Shown here: in pieces, positions 6,743 through 13,975 of the stretch | Position numbering within the stretch: the first letter of the stretch is position 1 | Layout of the letters: each line of letters opens with the position of its first letter | NCBI GenBank assembly: GCA_030615235.1 | Contig: JAUWZR010000036.1 | Span: forward strand, 1 to 14,538 | Length of the DNA stretch: 14,538 nucleotides | Reading direction: 5' to 3' | Source of the DNA: Promethearchaeota archaeon | Lineage (GTDB): Archaea; Asgardarchaeota; Lokiarchaeia; Sigyniarchaeales; SOKP01 | The notes under the pieces: model-generated | What the model was told of the DNA's origin: nothing | Seen by the model: only the letters and a program-made list of their open reading frames with translations | Databases searched by the model: none | Program-made: the position numbers and the translations under genes

Positions 6743-8128
6743 TTATTTTACAATTTCACGTAGAAGCAATGTAGCATAAGAGCCTTTCTGAAGAGAAAAC
6801 TCTATTTTCATTTTGTATCTATTTGGGAAAAGATCGTCGCTAGAATATTCGAGTATTTTTAAACCTACAGGTTTTGCTATTATTGGTCTAAAAGCACCTT
6901 TGAATTCATACATTTCTAACAGTTTATTTTTGAATAGATTTAAAGAGATACGGTCGTTCTTAATTATATCTAAAAATAAAGTTTTTATATATGGAAATTC
7001 GTCGAGATTCGTATTATATCCTACTAGAGGAACTATTATTTTTGCCCGATTCAGTTTTTTCGCCTCCTGTAGATATTCATCGTAGAGTCCACCGTATATA
7101 TGCTTTATTTGTGTGATATTCCCATCTTCTTCGTCTAGTATACTAAAGACATCACCCTTTACAGGACTATGTAAAGAATTCCCTTGATAAACACGTAAAG
7201 ACACCATTTTATTAAATAAGTAAGATTGAAACGAACTAATCAGTAATTTGATGAGATACTTGGGTAGATGATAAATAGCTCCCTCATAATCTCCAGGATT
7301 ATCTAATAGGTATTTGATCATAGTTCTCTCGTACCCAAGACCTGCAGGAAAAGAGTTGAGTGCTTTACCGAGATCACCAGTTTTTGCTAATTCTGCTCTT
7401 ACTTTTTGAGATTGGGGTAATTCTGTAGAGTATTCCTTAATAACAAACTCCTCAAATGCCTTCTTAAATTGGTTTTCTAAAATGAATCTTCCGATTAAAT
7501 GAGAATTCGGTCTAAAAGTACCAAATCGCTGAAGTCCGAAATAGTTTGGATAACCGTGATTACGGAGATAACTAAATAAATCTTCTATTTTTTTCAATTG
7601 ATCAGGCATATGCTTGATGTTCCTTAAAGTTATAATAAAATGGTTCCCCCAGTTATTCCCTAATTTAACGGAATTCTTTGAAGGAAATATGTTTCTAATA
7701 TAAATATCGTCCAATTTTAAGTTCTTCAATTTTTCAACATAATTACCTCGAATGGAAGCCATTTGAACACTTATGGATCGTTTATCTTTTAATCCGGCAT
7801 ACCCTATCGATTTTGGTGGAATACTTAAGGCTTTACTAATTAATCTTATTGCTTCAAATGTATCCTTATTAACCTTGATTAAATTGAAAAGGGTATAGCT
7901 ATCTTTACTATCTTCAGAAAAATAAATTGGGTCAAAATTCTCTTTTATTTCAAGAGTTCTTCCCGAATGGGTTATCTCCCTAACAATGAAATCTTTATAA
8001 CGTTTTTTAATTACAGCTTGAATACCTTCATATCCAGAAGAAGAAAAAACTTCGATTCCAACAATTTTTTCTATCTTTCTCCTGCTGAGGTTTTTAGATC
8101 CTATGGAAGTAATATTTTCTTCATCCAA
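6743..8128 (-). CDS. truD: tRNA pseudouridine synthase TruD/Pus7 family
   Basis: It isomerises uridine 13 in tRNA to pseudouridine; archaeal members may also act at U35, like Pus7. At 461 residues it has archaeal length, longer than bacterial TruD because of the insertion domain. GLKDKR at 112-117 carries the catalytic Asp115. NYFGLQRFG at 195-203 is the second signature. The first 30 or so residues are non-conserved. The start is a TTG at 8126-8128; I see no better in-frame ATG before residue 120. It lies 24 bases after pth2 on the same strand, an arrangement common in archaea, and converges with the methyltransferase with only 4 bases between stops. Confidence 0.93.
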   Translation of the reverse strand: MDEENITSIGSKNLSRRKIEKIVGIEVFSSSGYEGIQAVIKKRYKDFIVREITHSGRTLEIKENFDPIYFSEDSKDSYTLFNLIKVNKDTFEAIRLISKALSIPPKSIGYAGLKDKRSISVQMASIRGNYVEKLKNLKLDDIYIRNIFPSKNSVKLGNNWGNHFIITLRNIKHMPDQLKKIEDLFSYLRNHGYPNYFGLQRFGTFRPNSHLIGRFILENQFKKAFEEFVIKEYSTELPQSQKVRAELAKTGDLGKALNSFPAGLGYERTMIKYLLDNPGDYEGAIYHLPKYLIKLLISSFQSYLFNKMVSLRVYQGNSLHSPVKGDVFSILDEEDGNITQIKHIYGGLYDEYLQEAKKLNRAKIIVPLVGYNTNLDEFPYIKTLFLDIIKNDRISLNLFKNKLLEMYEFKGAFRPIIAKPVGLKILEYSSDDLFPNRYKMKIEFSLQKGSYATLLLREIVK

Positions 8129-8152
8129 TTCATCCAGCCTAGAAATAATAAA

Positions 8153-8509
8153 TTAAAGTAGTTTCAATTCTCCTGTGATTTTATCTAAGGTAGTTGATAA
8201 TGCAGGTCCAATTCCTAACGCTGTCGTTGTCCCAGGGGATAATTGCGTCAATCCCGCGTCTTTAACTAAAAAGTAGGGGATTTTGGTTTTTTCTAATTTT
8301 TGAACAATTTCACTTAACTCCTCAATGCTAGAAATTCGTAGTACCACTTTCTTTTGCCCAGCGTTTTTCCATTTCTTCCACGCATCTTTATTTTTTATTC
8401 TAACGATATCCGCTGAGGAAATTGAAGCGTGACACGATTGCGCACATTTCTTACCGGTACCCATCTTCAAATCGGTCCTTAATAAAATAACTTGTTTATA
8501 TTCATCCAC
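8153..8509 (-). CDS. pth2: Peptidyl-tRNA hydrolase, type 2 (Pth2)
   Basis: It releases tRNA from prematurely dissociated peptidyl-tRNA in the cytoplasm. At 118 residues it has the standard archaeal length. Family blocks are intact: RTDLKMGTGKKCAQSCHAS at 11-29 with the catalytic Lys and His region, KVVLRI at 54-59, KDAGLTQLSPGT at 83-94, ALGIGP at 97-102, and ITGELKLL at the C-terminus. The start is GTG. A TATA-like element (TTTATATC on the minus strand, about 8543-8549) lies about 35 bases upstream, so it may have its own nearly leaderless transcript in addition to reading from rpl38e. It is followed by truD. Confidence 0.95.
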   Translation of the reverse strand: MDEYKQVILLRTDLKMGTGKKCAQSCHASISSADIVRIKNKDAWKKWKNAGQKKVVLRISSIEELSEIVQKLEKTKIPYFLVKDAGLTQLSPGTTTALGIGPALSTTLDKITGELKLL

Positions 8510-8542
8510 AATTTATTAAACCTGTTTAAATAAGTAATTAAG

Positions 8543-8549
8543 ATATAAA
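8543..8549 (-). promoter_or_regulatory. Possible TATA box for pth2-truD
   Basis: On the minus strand AGAGCTTTATATC reads as a purine-rich BRE plus a TATA core. Standard spacing places the start near 8518-8520, just before the GTG at 8509. It lies in the 50-base gap between the NusA-like gene and pth2. Confidence 0.35.
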
Positions 8550-8559
8550 GCTCTAAAAA

Positions 8560-9069
8560 CTATTGAAATTCAATGCGAATTGTATTACTGGTGAGTTCAA
8601 GAATTAATTCTTCAAGCTCTTCTTTAGTAAATAAAATTGCTTCTTGATCATTCTTATTCAAAACTCCTTTGAACTCAACATCACCAGTCGCTAAAAATAT
8701 CTCGTTTAAAGAAATTAATTTACTCGGTGCTATCATACTTTCTAACACGGCTCTAGGATTTTTAGTCTGCTCGATTAAAATGAGATCTTCCACATTGTAC
8801 GTTTCTTTTAACCAGTTAGTAAGTTTCTGAGTTATTTTGAGCTTATCTTTTTTACCGATTACAAAAATTACTACATCTTCAAAATCAATTGCTTTATAGA
8901 AAGAAATATTTCTTAAAAAACTAAACTGTTCTTCCTCCTCCAAAATAAGCAAATCCTTAGCTAAATCTAACTCAAATTGAGTAAGAACTCCCGTATCTAG
9001 TTTTTCTTGGCAACTAGAACACATAAATCCGGAAATTACACATGTTTTACACGCTGGAAGATTTTTCAT
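8560..9069 (-). CDS. Archaeal NusA-like protein: zinc ribbon plus KH-like domain
   Basis: This 169-residue protein begins with a four-cysteine metal site (C7, C10, C17, C20 in CKTC and CSSC). A short helical region follows (about 25-50), then an alpha/beta domain from about 55 to 135 compatible with a degenerate KH fold (SFYKAIDFEDVVIFVIG). The ending is glutamate-rich. It resembles the small archaeal proteins often labelled NusA-like transcription elongation factor or KH-domain protein, which carry the same N-terminal CxxC pair. RNA binding is inference from that resemblance. It sits between rpl38e and pth2, consistent with a translation/RNA role. No Shine-Dalgarno site is visible before the ATG. 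Confidence 0.65.
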   Translation of the reverse strand: MKNLPACKTCVISGFMCSSCQEKLDTGVLTQFELDLAKDLLILEEEEQFSFLRNISFYKAIDFEDVVIFVIGKKDKLKITQKLTNWLKETYNVEDLILIEQTKNPRAVLESMIAPSKLISLNEIFLATGDVEFKGVLNKNDQEAILFTKEELEELILELTSNTIRIEFQ

Positions 9070-9102
9070 TTATTAAATACCATTAAATCAATTAATCGTC
9101 AA

Positions 9103-9297
9103 TTACAACTCGATTATATCGCAACTTAACCCTCTTACTATCCTATCAGCAGTTGTAGGATCAGTTTTATAGGTGTAAAGAAGCTTCTTTGTCCTTAGTT
9201 TCAACTTTACCACATCTTTAACTCTCTTAACGCGACAGTGGATTGCAAACTCTGTTAATTCCAAGAACTTCTCTTCGTCAAATATCTCTTTCGGCAT
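9103..9297 (-). CDS. rpl38e: Large-subunit ribosomal protein eL38
   Basis: At 64 residues it matches the full length of eL38. The whole chain follows the family: MPKEIFDEEKFLEL, a central basic strand with RVKRVKDVVKLKLRTKK, then LLYTYKT and a C-terminal helix ADRIVRGL. eL38 is in all eukaryotes but only in some archaea (certain Crenarchaeota, Korarchaeota and Asgard lineages), so it is a useful taxonomic marker. It is the first gene of the minus-strand cluster with the NusA-like protein, pth2 and truD. AAGGA lies just before the ATG, closer than ideal. A TATA box lies about 55 bases upstream. Confidence 0.93.
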   Translation of the reverse strand: MPKEIFDEEKFLELTEFAIHCRVKRVKDVVKLKLRTKKLLYTYKTDPTTADRIVRGLSCDIIEL

Positions 9298-9349
9298 ATT
9301 CCTTCAATTAACTATGAATTTTTACTTACTCTAAGTTAAATCCTAAAAT

Positions 9350-9359
9350 TATTTATAAA
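9350..9359 (-). promoter_or_regulatory. TATA box for the rpl38e cluster
   Basis: The minus strand reads TTTTATAAAT within a very AT-rich block. With archaeal spacing, transcription would start near 9326-9330, giving a leader of about 30 bases before the rpl38e ATG at 9297. Confidence 0.45.
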
Positions 9360-9530
9360 ATTTTAATTTTTACTTTATTTCTATATTTCCATCCTATATC
9401 AAAAAATTTTTTAGCTTTTAATTGTTTTTCAAATTATTCTTAAGTTGCAATTTGTAATACTACAAAAATAAATTCAAAAAGAATAGCATTAAAATGATTA
9501 TCAAATTAACTAAAACAGTTAAAAGATAAA

Positions 9531-9536
9531 GGAGAT
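9531..9536 (+). promoter_or_regulatory. Shine-Dalgarno site of rpl40e
   Basis: AAAGGAGAT matches the archaeal anti-SD and lies 6-8 bases upstream of ATG 9543. It fixes the start of this very short gene. Confidence 0.7.
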
Positions 9537-9542
9537 TATAGT

Positions 9543-9704
9543 ATGCCCATTGATGACCCATATAAAAGAAAAATTGCCAGACATCATTTATTAATGAAAA
9601 CTGTTTGCCGCAAATGCGGTGCTTTGAATCCCATTAAAGCAAAAAAGTGTCGTAGATGCAGATCGAAAGATTTACGCCCAAAAAAAAGAGAACTACAAAA
9701 GTAA
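9543..9704 (+). CDS. rpl40e: Large-subunit ribosomal protein eL40 (zinc ribbon)
   Basis: This 53-residue protein begins MPIDDPYKRKIARHHLL. It carries the zinc-binding pairs CRKC and CRRC, separated by GALNPIKAKK, and ends DLRPKKRELQK. This is the full eL40 pattern; in eukaryotes the same protein is made as a ubiquitin fusion, whereas here it stands alone as in other archaea. The start is well supported: GGAGAT at 9531-9536 lies 6-8 bases before the ATG. It is divergent from rpl38e across about 245 AT-rich bases and followed by 173 bases before the thermosome gene, with no other gene in either gap. Confidence 0.95.
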   Translation: MPIDDPYKRKIARHHLLMKTVCRKCGALNPIKAKKCRRCRSKDLRPKKRELQK

Positions 9705-9828
9705 AGCGAGAAAAAAACAGTTATTTGATAAAAAAAAAATTACTCAGCTCATTATTTCCAATAAATACCCTTTTAATACCTCTTCAAAAATTTTCGTAAA
9801 CTTTTTTAATTTTATGACTTAGAGATCA

Positions 9829-9836
9829 TTATATAA
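9829..9836 (+). promoter_or_regulatory. TATA box of the thermosome gene
   Basis: TTATATAA preceded by the purine-rich GAGATCA. The predicted start near 9859-9860 gives a leader of about 18 bases to the ATG at 9878. No clear Shine-Dalgarno site lies in that leader (only GTGTGA). Confidence 0.5.
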
Positions 9837-9877
9837 TTAATAAAAAAATTCAAAAAAAAAAATAGTGTGAATTTATT

Positions 9878-11566
9878 ATGGCACAATTAGGCGGTCAACC
9901 TATCATAATTATGAAGGAAGGGACCGAAAGAACTCGTGGAAGAGACGCTATGGAAAATAATATTGCTGCTGCGAAAGTTATCGCTGAAGCGGTGCGAACC
10001 TCACTAGGACCTCGTGGAATGGATAAAATGCTCGTTGACCAATTCGGCGACGTTGTTATTACTAACGATGGGGCCACTATCTTAAAAGAAATTGATGTTC
10101 AACATCCTGCTGCTAAAATGATGGTCGAAGTTGCTAAAACTCAAGATTCCGAAGTAGGCGATGGTACAACTACTTCTGTAATCCTTGCTGGCGAACTATT
10201 AAAGCGCGCAGAAAAACTATTACAGCAAAAAATTCACCCAACAGTTATTACTGAGGGATTCCGAAAAGCTGCTGAAAAAGCAATTGATGTCTTAGAAGAA
10301 ATGTCAATAAAAAGCGGAATTGACGATTCGACAGGGTTAAAGAACTCTGCAATGACTTGTATGTCTTCAAAAATCGTTTCTGAATCAAAAGATATGCTAG
10401 CCGACATTTGTATCGATGCAATAAAGGCAATCGCAGAAAAAGGCGAAAACGGTAAATGGGTCGCTGATATCGATAAAGTTCAAATCCAAAAAAAGGAGGG
10501 AGAGTCAATGGACGAAACTTCCCTCATTAAAGGCATTATTTTGGATAAAGAAGTTGTCAGCCCTGGAATGCCTAAGATCGCTAACGACGCGAAGATACTC
10601 TTATTACAGAGCGCTATAGAAATCGAAAAAACAGAATTTGACGCTAAGCTCCAAATAACGAGCCCAGAACAAATTCAACAATTCTTAGACGAAGAAGAAC
10701 GCATGCTTCGAAACATGGTCGACAAGATCGTGAATTCTGGAGCAAAAGTAGTAGTTTGTCAAAAGGGAATCGACGATATGGCACAACACTTCTTGACCAA
10801 AGCGGGAATAATGGCTATTAGACGAGTCAAAAAATCTGATATAGAAAAGCTTTCCAAGGCTACTGGCGGAATGATCTACACCAATCTCAACGATATTACC
10901 CAAGAGAAGCTCGGATTCGCTGGATTAGTCGAAGAACGCAAAATTATGAACGATAGCTGGATTTTCATTGAACAATGTAAAGATCCTAAATCAGTCGTAA
11001 TTTTAATTCGAGGTGGAACTGAATTAATTGTCGATGAAGTCGAAAGAGCTATTCACGACGCTTTATGCGTAACAAGAGATGTTGTCGAAGACGAGAAAAT
11101 TGTCGGCGGTGGAGGAGCTCCAGAGATTGAAGTTGCTATTCAATTAAGAAAATACGCTCAAACTCTAGGAGGGCGCGAGCAGTTAGCAGTCGAAGTTTTT
11201 GCAGATTCTATGGATATAGTTCCTAAAACGCTCGCAGAAAACGCTGGATTAGACCAGATTGACGTGTTAATGAAATTACGAGCAGCTCATCAGGCTGGAA
11301 ACAAGTTTGCGGGACACGACTTAGAAACTGGAGACGTAATTAACAATATGATGTCTGTAAATGTTGTAGAACCTACAATCGTAAAAGTTCAAGCGATTAA
11401 AAGCTCTACCGAAGCGGCCTCAATGATTTTACGAATCGACGATGTTATCGCAGGAGCGAAATCTGCAATGCCTCCTGGTGGTATGCCTCCTCCAGGAATG
11501 GGTGGTGGAATGCCGGGGATGGGAGGTATGGGCGGTATGGGTGGCCTTCCTCCGGGTATGATGTAA
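9878..11566 (+). CDS. thsA: Thermosome subunit (group II chaperonin)
   Basis: It is a subunit of the archaeal double-ring ATP-dependent protein-folding chamber, homologous to eukaryotic CCT/TRiC. At 562 residues it is full length. Signatures are LGPRGMDKM (43-51), TNDGATIL (62-69), the nucleotide/metal motif GDGTTTS (94-100), HDALCVTRDVV and IVGGGGAPE (near 408-415). The tail is a Gly-Met-Pro low-complexity stretch (GGMPPPGMGGGMPGM and further GGM units), typical of group II chaperonins. Codon use differs from the neighbours, with more CGN arginine and more GC-ending codons, as expected of a highly expressed gene. It has its own promoter and ends 6 bases from the converging small gene. The suffix of the symbol is arbitrary because paralogues may exist elsewhere. 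Confidence 0.96.
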   Translation: MAQLGGQPIIIMKEGTERTRGRDAMENNIAAAKVIAEAVRTSLGPRGMDKMLVDQFGDVVITNDGATILKEIDVQHPAAKMMVEVAKTQDSEVGDGTTTSVILAGELLKRAEKLLQQKIHPTVITEGFRKAAEKAIDVLEEMSIKSGIDDSTGLKNSAMTCMSSKIVSESKDMLADICIDAIKAIAEKGENGKWVADIDKVQIQKKEGESMDETSLIKGIILDKEVVSPGMPKIANDAKILLLQSAIEIEKTEFDAKLQITSPEQIQQFLDEEERMLRNMVDKIVNSGAKVVVCQKGIDDMAQHFLTKAGIMAIRRVKKSDIEKLSKATGGMIYTNLNDITQEKLGFAGLVEERKIMNDSWIFIEQCKDPKSVVILIRGGTELIVDEVERAIHDALCVTRDVVEDEKIVGGGGAPEIEVAIQLRKYAQTLGGREQLAVEVFADSMDIVPKTLAENAGLDQIDVLMKLRAAHQAGNKFAGHDLETGDVINNMMSVNVVEPTIVKVQAIKSSTEAASMILRIDDVIAGAKSAMPPGGMPPPGMGGGMPGMGGMGGMGGLPPGMM

Positions 11567-11572
11567 ATTCAA

Positions 11573-11859
11573 TCAATTTTTTAAATTTATTTTTTCTTTC
11601 TCTTTTTCTTTTAATTTTTCACTTATATTTTGAGAGAGTTCACAGCCGACTAAATCAATTCGGTTTATTGCCCATTTAAGTTCTTCTTTAATATATTCAT
11701 TATTAACGGATTTGCATAACATCGTTAAATCCACTCTCACTTCTATAAGCAATGCTATGAAATCGTCGAGGGTTTCATATTTTGGTACTTTTTCTTCTCC
11801 ATTTTGTATTTTATTTTCTGCTATTTTGCTTCAACTCCTTTTTTTTTTGTTTCTACCAT
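11573..11859 (-). CDS. Small hypothetical protein without a standard start (AUA start or -1 frame change)
   Basis: An 83-codon frame runs from ATA (11824-11822) to TGA (11575-11573). It begins IAENKIQNGEEKVPKYETLD, has a helical middle (DDFIALLIEVRVDL, EELKWAINRIDL) and ends in a Lys/Glu-rich tail. Codon choice looks coding throughout. There is no ATG/GTG/TTG near the beginning; the first in-frame TTG would leave 59 residues. GGAG lies 10 bases before the ATA. A TATA box further upstream predicts a transcript starting near 11851. Alternatively, ATG 11859-11857 opens MVETKKKGVEAK, which stops at TAG 11823-11821; a -1 change at the A4 run just before that stop joins it to the main frame (95 residues). 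I do not recognise the family. It is convergent with the thermosome gene. Confidence 0.55.
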
Positions 11860-11870
11860 ATCTGTGAGCA

Positions 11871-11882
11871 TATATATTTAAA
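11871..11882 (-). promoter_or_regulatory. TATA box of the small minus-strand gene
   Basis: TTTAAATATATA on the minus strand is a strong archaeal TATA element. Normal spacing puts the start near 11851, downstream of the ATG at 11859 but upstream of the GGAG and the AUA codon. This geometry favours translation from the AUA region. Confidence 0.5.
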
Positions 11883-11904
11883 CAAAAATTTTTACTGTAA
11901 ATAG

Positions 11905-11926
11905 GTTTCAATGTATTTTTTGAAAC
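11905..11926. promoter_or_regulatory. Inverted repeat between divergent promoters (possible operator)
   Basis: GTTTCAA (11905-11911) and TTGAAAC (11920-11926) form a perfect 7-bp inverted repeat with an 8-base spacer. It sits between the minus-strand TATA (11871-11882) and the plus-strand TATA (11935-11942), where a dimeric regulator would control both genes. No regulator is identified. Confidence 0.35.
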
Positions 11927-11934
11927 GATTGAGG

Positions 11935-11942
11935 TTTAAATA
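11935..11942 (+). promoter_or_regulatory. TATA box of the GIY-YIG gene
   Basis: GAGG followed by TTTAAATA fits BRE plus TATA. The predicted start near 11966 gives a short leader of about 18 bases to ATG 11984, or about 36 to ATG 12002. Confidence 0.5.
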
Positions 11943-11983
11943 GTTCTCTTGAGACACATTTTAAACGAGACATAAGTTCAAAA

Positions 11984-13975
11984 ATGCTTGAGAGAGAAAA
12001 AATGCCATATGGATATATCTATAAAATATCAAATACCATCAATGGAAAGGTTTATATTGGAAAAACTGAAAAAACTATAGAAGAGAGATGGAGTAAACAT
12101 TTAGAAAATGCTAAAGAGTTAAAGAGAGCGCGAGAAGCTAATCCTCATGAAAAGAAAGCGGGGACTCATATAAATAATGCTATTAATAAATATGGCTCCA
12201 ATGCATTTAATGTTAATCAGGAAGATGTTGCTTACAGTAAAGCAGAATTGAATGAAAAGGAAAGAAATTGGGTCAAAGAATATGATTCGATGAATCCAGA
12301 TAAAGGTTATAATATGACCGAGGGTGGAGAGGGAGGTAGACAGAGTCCGGAAGTAATTAAAAAAATGACTGAAATAAACCAAGAGATAGCAAGGAATCTA
12401 GAAACCCTAGAGAATATGAGTAAAGCAATTTCAGAGAAATGGCAAGATCAAAACTATCAAAAGAATGTAAGCAAGGGTGTAACAGATAAATGGCAACAAG
12501 CCAAGTTTAGAGAGAGACAATTAAGAGCTAAGACTGAGGGTAAAAGAGAGATCCCAGATAAGATGAAATTCTTAAATGATATTAAGGGAATGGTGAAGAA
12601 GGATATAAATGCCAAATATGATATGGACGGTAAGAGTATTAATAAAAGAATTGCAGAAATGCTTGGTCATCATGGAGTAAATAATTTTTCACAAGCAAAA
12701 AAATATCTTGAGGATAAAAATCTCAAAGATGTGTTAAAAGATGTTAATAAATGGCAGAAAGACCACCATCAGAAAACTGAGATAAAGAAGGAAATATCAA
12801 ACAAGCGAGAATTTTTAAAAGATATTCAAAAAATGCAAGGAAAAGAGATCGCCCAAAAATATGATATGAATAGGTCAACAATTAATAAAAGAATACAAGA
12901 AATGCTCGGGGAGCATGGAGTTCATAATTATACAGATGCTAAAAAGTATCTTGAGAATAAAAATTTAAACAAGGTCTTGAAGGATATAAATGAAAGGCTT
13001 TCTAAGCAAGCTGAGAGATATCAGGGGACAACGGACATAACGGATAAGAAACAATTCATCCAAGATATTCAAACTATGCAAAAGAATGAGATCAATTATA
13101 AATACGGTATGGATGCCAAAACTATTAATCAAAAGATGAGAGATATGTTTGGTCCTGATGGACCTAAGAATTATACTGAATTAAAAGAGTATATTCAAGA
13201 TAAAAACGTTGATGACGTATTAAAAGAGATTGAAGAGAGAAATAAAGAGAAAGAGACTAAACCAGAATCTCAAGGAGATGAAATAAAAGATAAAGGGGAA
13301 TTGAAATCACAGGATAATTTAAAGGAGAAAACAGAAAGGGATACTAAAAGTGATGAGAAGGAAGATTTAAAGGAGACTCCAGAAGAGGAAATTGAAGGAG
13401 ATACATTAGATAAAAGCAAAGAAAATTCAGAAAGAGAGCAAAATCAAGAGGATTCTGATGAGATTTTAAGAGAAAGGGAGGAAAAATCGGCTGAAATAGA
13501 AGAAAATATCGAATCTAAAAATAAAGAGATGGTGGATAAGAATACATCCAAAAAAGAAGAGGAAAACAATGTTAGTGATTCAGAGGAGAACATGAGTAAA
13601 GGTTCATCAAATAGTGCAGAGGAAGCCAAGTATGGTAAAAATGTTGAAAATATGGCGGTGAAAGATTATGCTGGAATCGATAAGAATTCTTCTAAGAGAG
13701 CACAAGATATAACGTGTCTCGATGAGAACCAAGATAGCAAAAATTTAGGACAAATAAAGTATATAGATTTTGATGTCGAAGATATAGAATCTATTACAAC
13801 TGTTAAAGATATAAAGGCAGACGAGGAAAAAGATTATAAGGAAGTTAATGAAGGAGTTAAGAGGGAAGTCCCTGATTATGCGTTTATAGATAATTTTTTG
13901 GATAAGACTAAGGAAGTTAATGAAAGTAAAAGTGATAAAAGAAATGAAAGAGGGAGGGATTATAGACATACATAA
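11984..13975 (+). CDS. GIY-YIG nuclease with three 81-aa HTH-like repeats and acidic tail
   Basis: This 663-residue protein has three parts. Residues 7-115 are a GIY-YIG nuclease domain: GYIY (10-13), YIG (24-26), R35, H39, the metal-binding Glu in NEKERNWV (E93) and GYNMTEGG (109-115). Residues 116-185 have NUMOD3-like segments (SPEVIKKM, LENMSKAISEKW). Residues 189-418 hold three repeats in an exact 81-residue register (starting 189, 270, 351), each with a core like EIAQKYDMNRSTINKRI that reads as a helix-turn-helix. From 419 to the end is a Lys/Glu/Asp/Ser-rich, probably disordered tail. ATG 12002 (MPYGYIYKIS) may be the true start: GAGAG lies before it and the family begins there. The arrangement resembles a homing-type endonuclease but is much longer. 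Function is unproven: mobile-element nuclease or DNA-processing protein. Confidence 0.8.
   Translation: MLEREKMPYGYIYKISNTINGKVYIGKTEKTIEERWSKHLENAKELKRAREANPHEKKAGTHINNAINKYGSNAFNVNQEDVAYSKAELNEKERNWVKEYDSMNPDKGYNMTEGGEGGRQSPEVIKKMTEINQEIARNLETLENMSKAISEKWQDQNYQKNVSKGVTDKWQQAKFRERQLRAKTEGKREIPDKMKFLNDIKGMVKKDINAKYDMDGKSINKRIAEMLGHHGVNNFSQAKKYLEDKNLKDVLKDVNKWQKDHHQKTEIKKEISNKREFLKDIQKMQGKEIAQKYDMNRSTINKRIQEMLGEHGVHNYTDAKKYLENKNLNKVLKDINERLSKQAERYQGTTDITDKKQFIQDIQTMQKNEINYKYGMDAKTINQKMRDMFGPDGPKNYTELKEYIQDKNVDDVLKEIEERNKEKETKPESQGDEIKDKGELKSQDNLKEKTERDTKSDEKEDLKETPEEEIEGDTLDKSKENSEREQNQEDSDEILREREEKSAEIEENIESKNKEMVDKNTSKKEEENNVSDSEENMSKGSSNSAEEAKYGKNVENMAVKDYAGIDKNSSKRAQDITCLDENQDSKNLGQIKYIDFDVEDIESITTVKDIKADEEKDYKEVNEGVKREVPDYAFIDNFLDKTKEVNESKSDKRNERGRDYRHT
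12548..13237 (+). repeat. Three tandem 243-bp units encoding HTH-like repeats
   Basis: Units start at 12548, 12791 and 13034 (the last ends near 13237). Each encodes the pattern F(L/I)xDI, KYxM, INxK, M(L/F)GxxG, N(Y/F), KxY(L/I), KN and VLK. The 81-codon spacing is exact, with no indels. Similarity is at protein level; the DNA copies have diverged, so the duplications are old. Confidence 0.75.

Noticed and set aside
9385..9425. T-rich stretches as a factor-independent terminator
   Set aside because: Poly-T runs occur throughout this AT-rich sequence, and this one lies in a divergent promoter region where no gene ends.
9298..9542. Extra small gene between rpl38e and rpl40e
   Set aside because: The interval is AT-rich with many stops in all frames; it is sufficiently explained by two divergent promoter regions.
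10248..10903. Minus-strand frames inside the thermosome gene
   Set aside because: They lie within a conserved, highly expressed gene, and their translations look like reversed thermosome codons.
11841..11850. Slippage on the A10 run as the cause of the frame change in the small gene
   Set aside because: Adding or removing one A there leads into TGA or TAA before the main frame. The shift must occur later, at the short A4 run next to the TAG.
13444..13969. Serine/phenylalanine-rich minus-strand frames opposite the acidic tail
   Set aside because: They arise from the complement of Glu/Lys codons (TTC, TTT, TCT) in the low-complexity tail; no start signals.
11984..13975. Group I intron or intein-associated homing endonuclease
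   Set aside because: No flanking split gene, intron core or intein splice motifs were seen. The gene has its own promoter and an operon partner.
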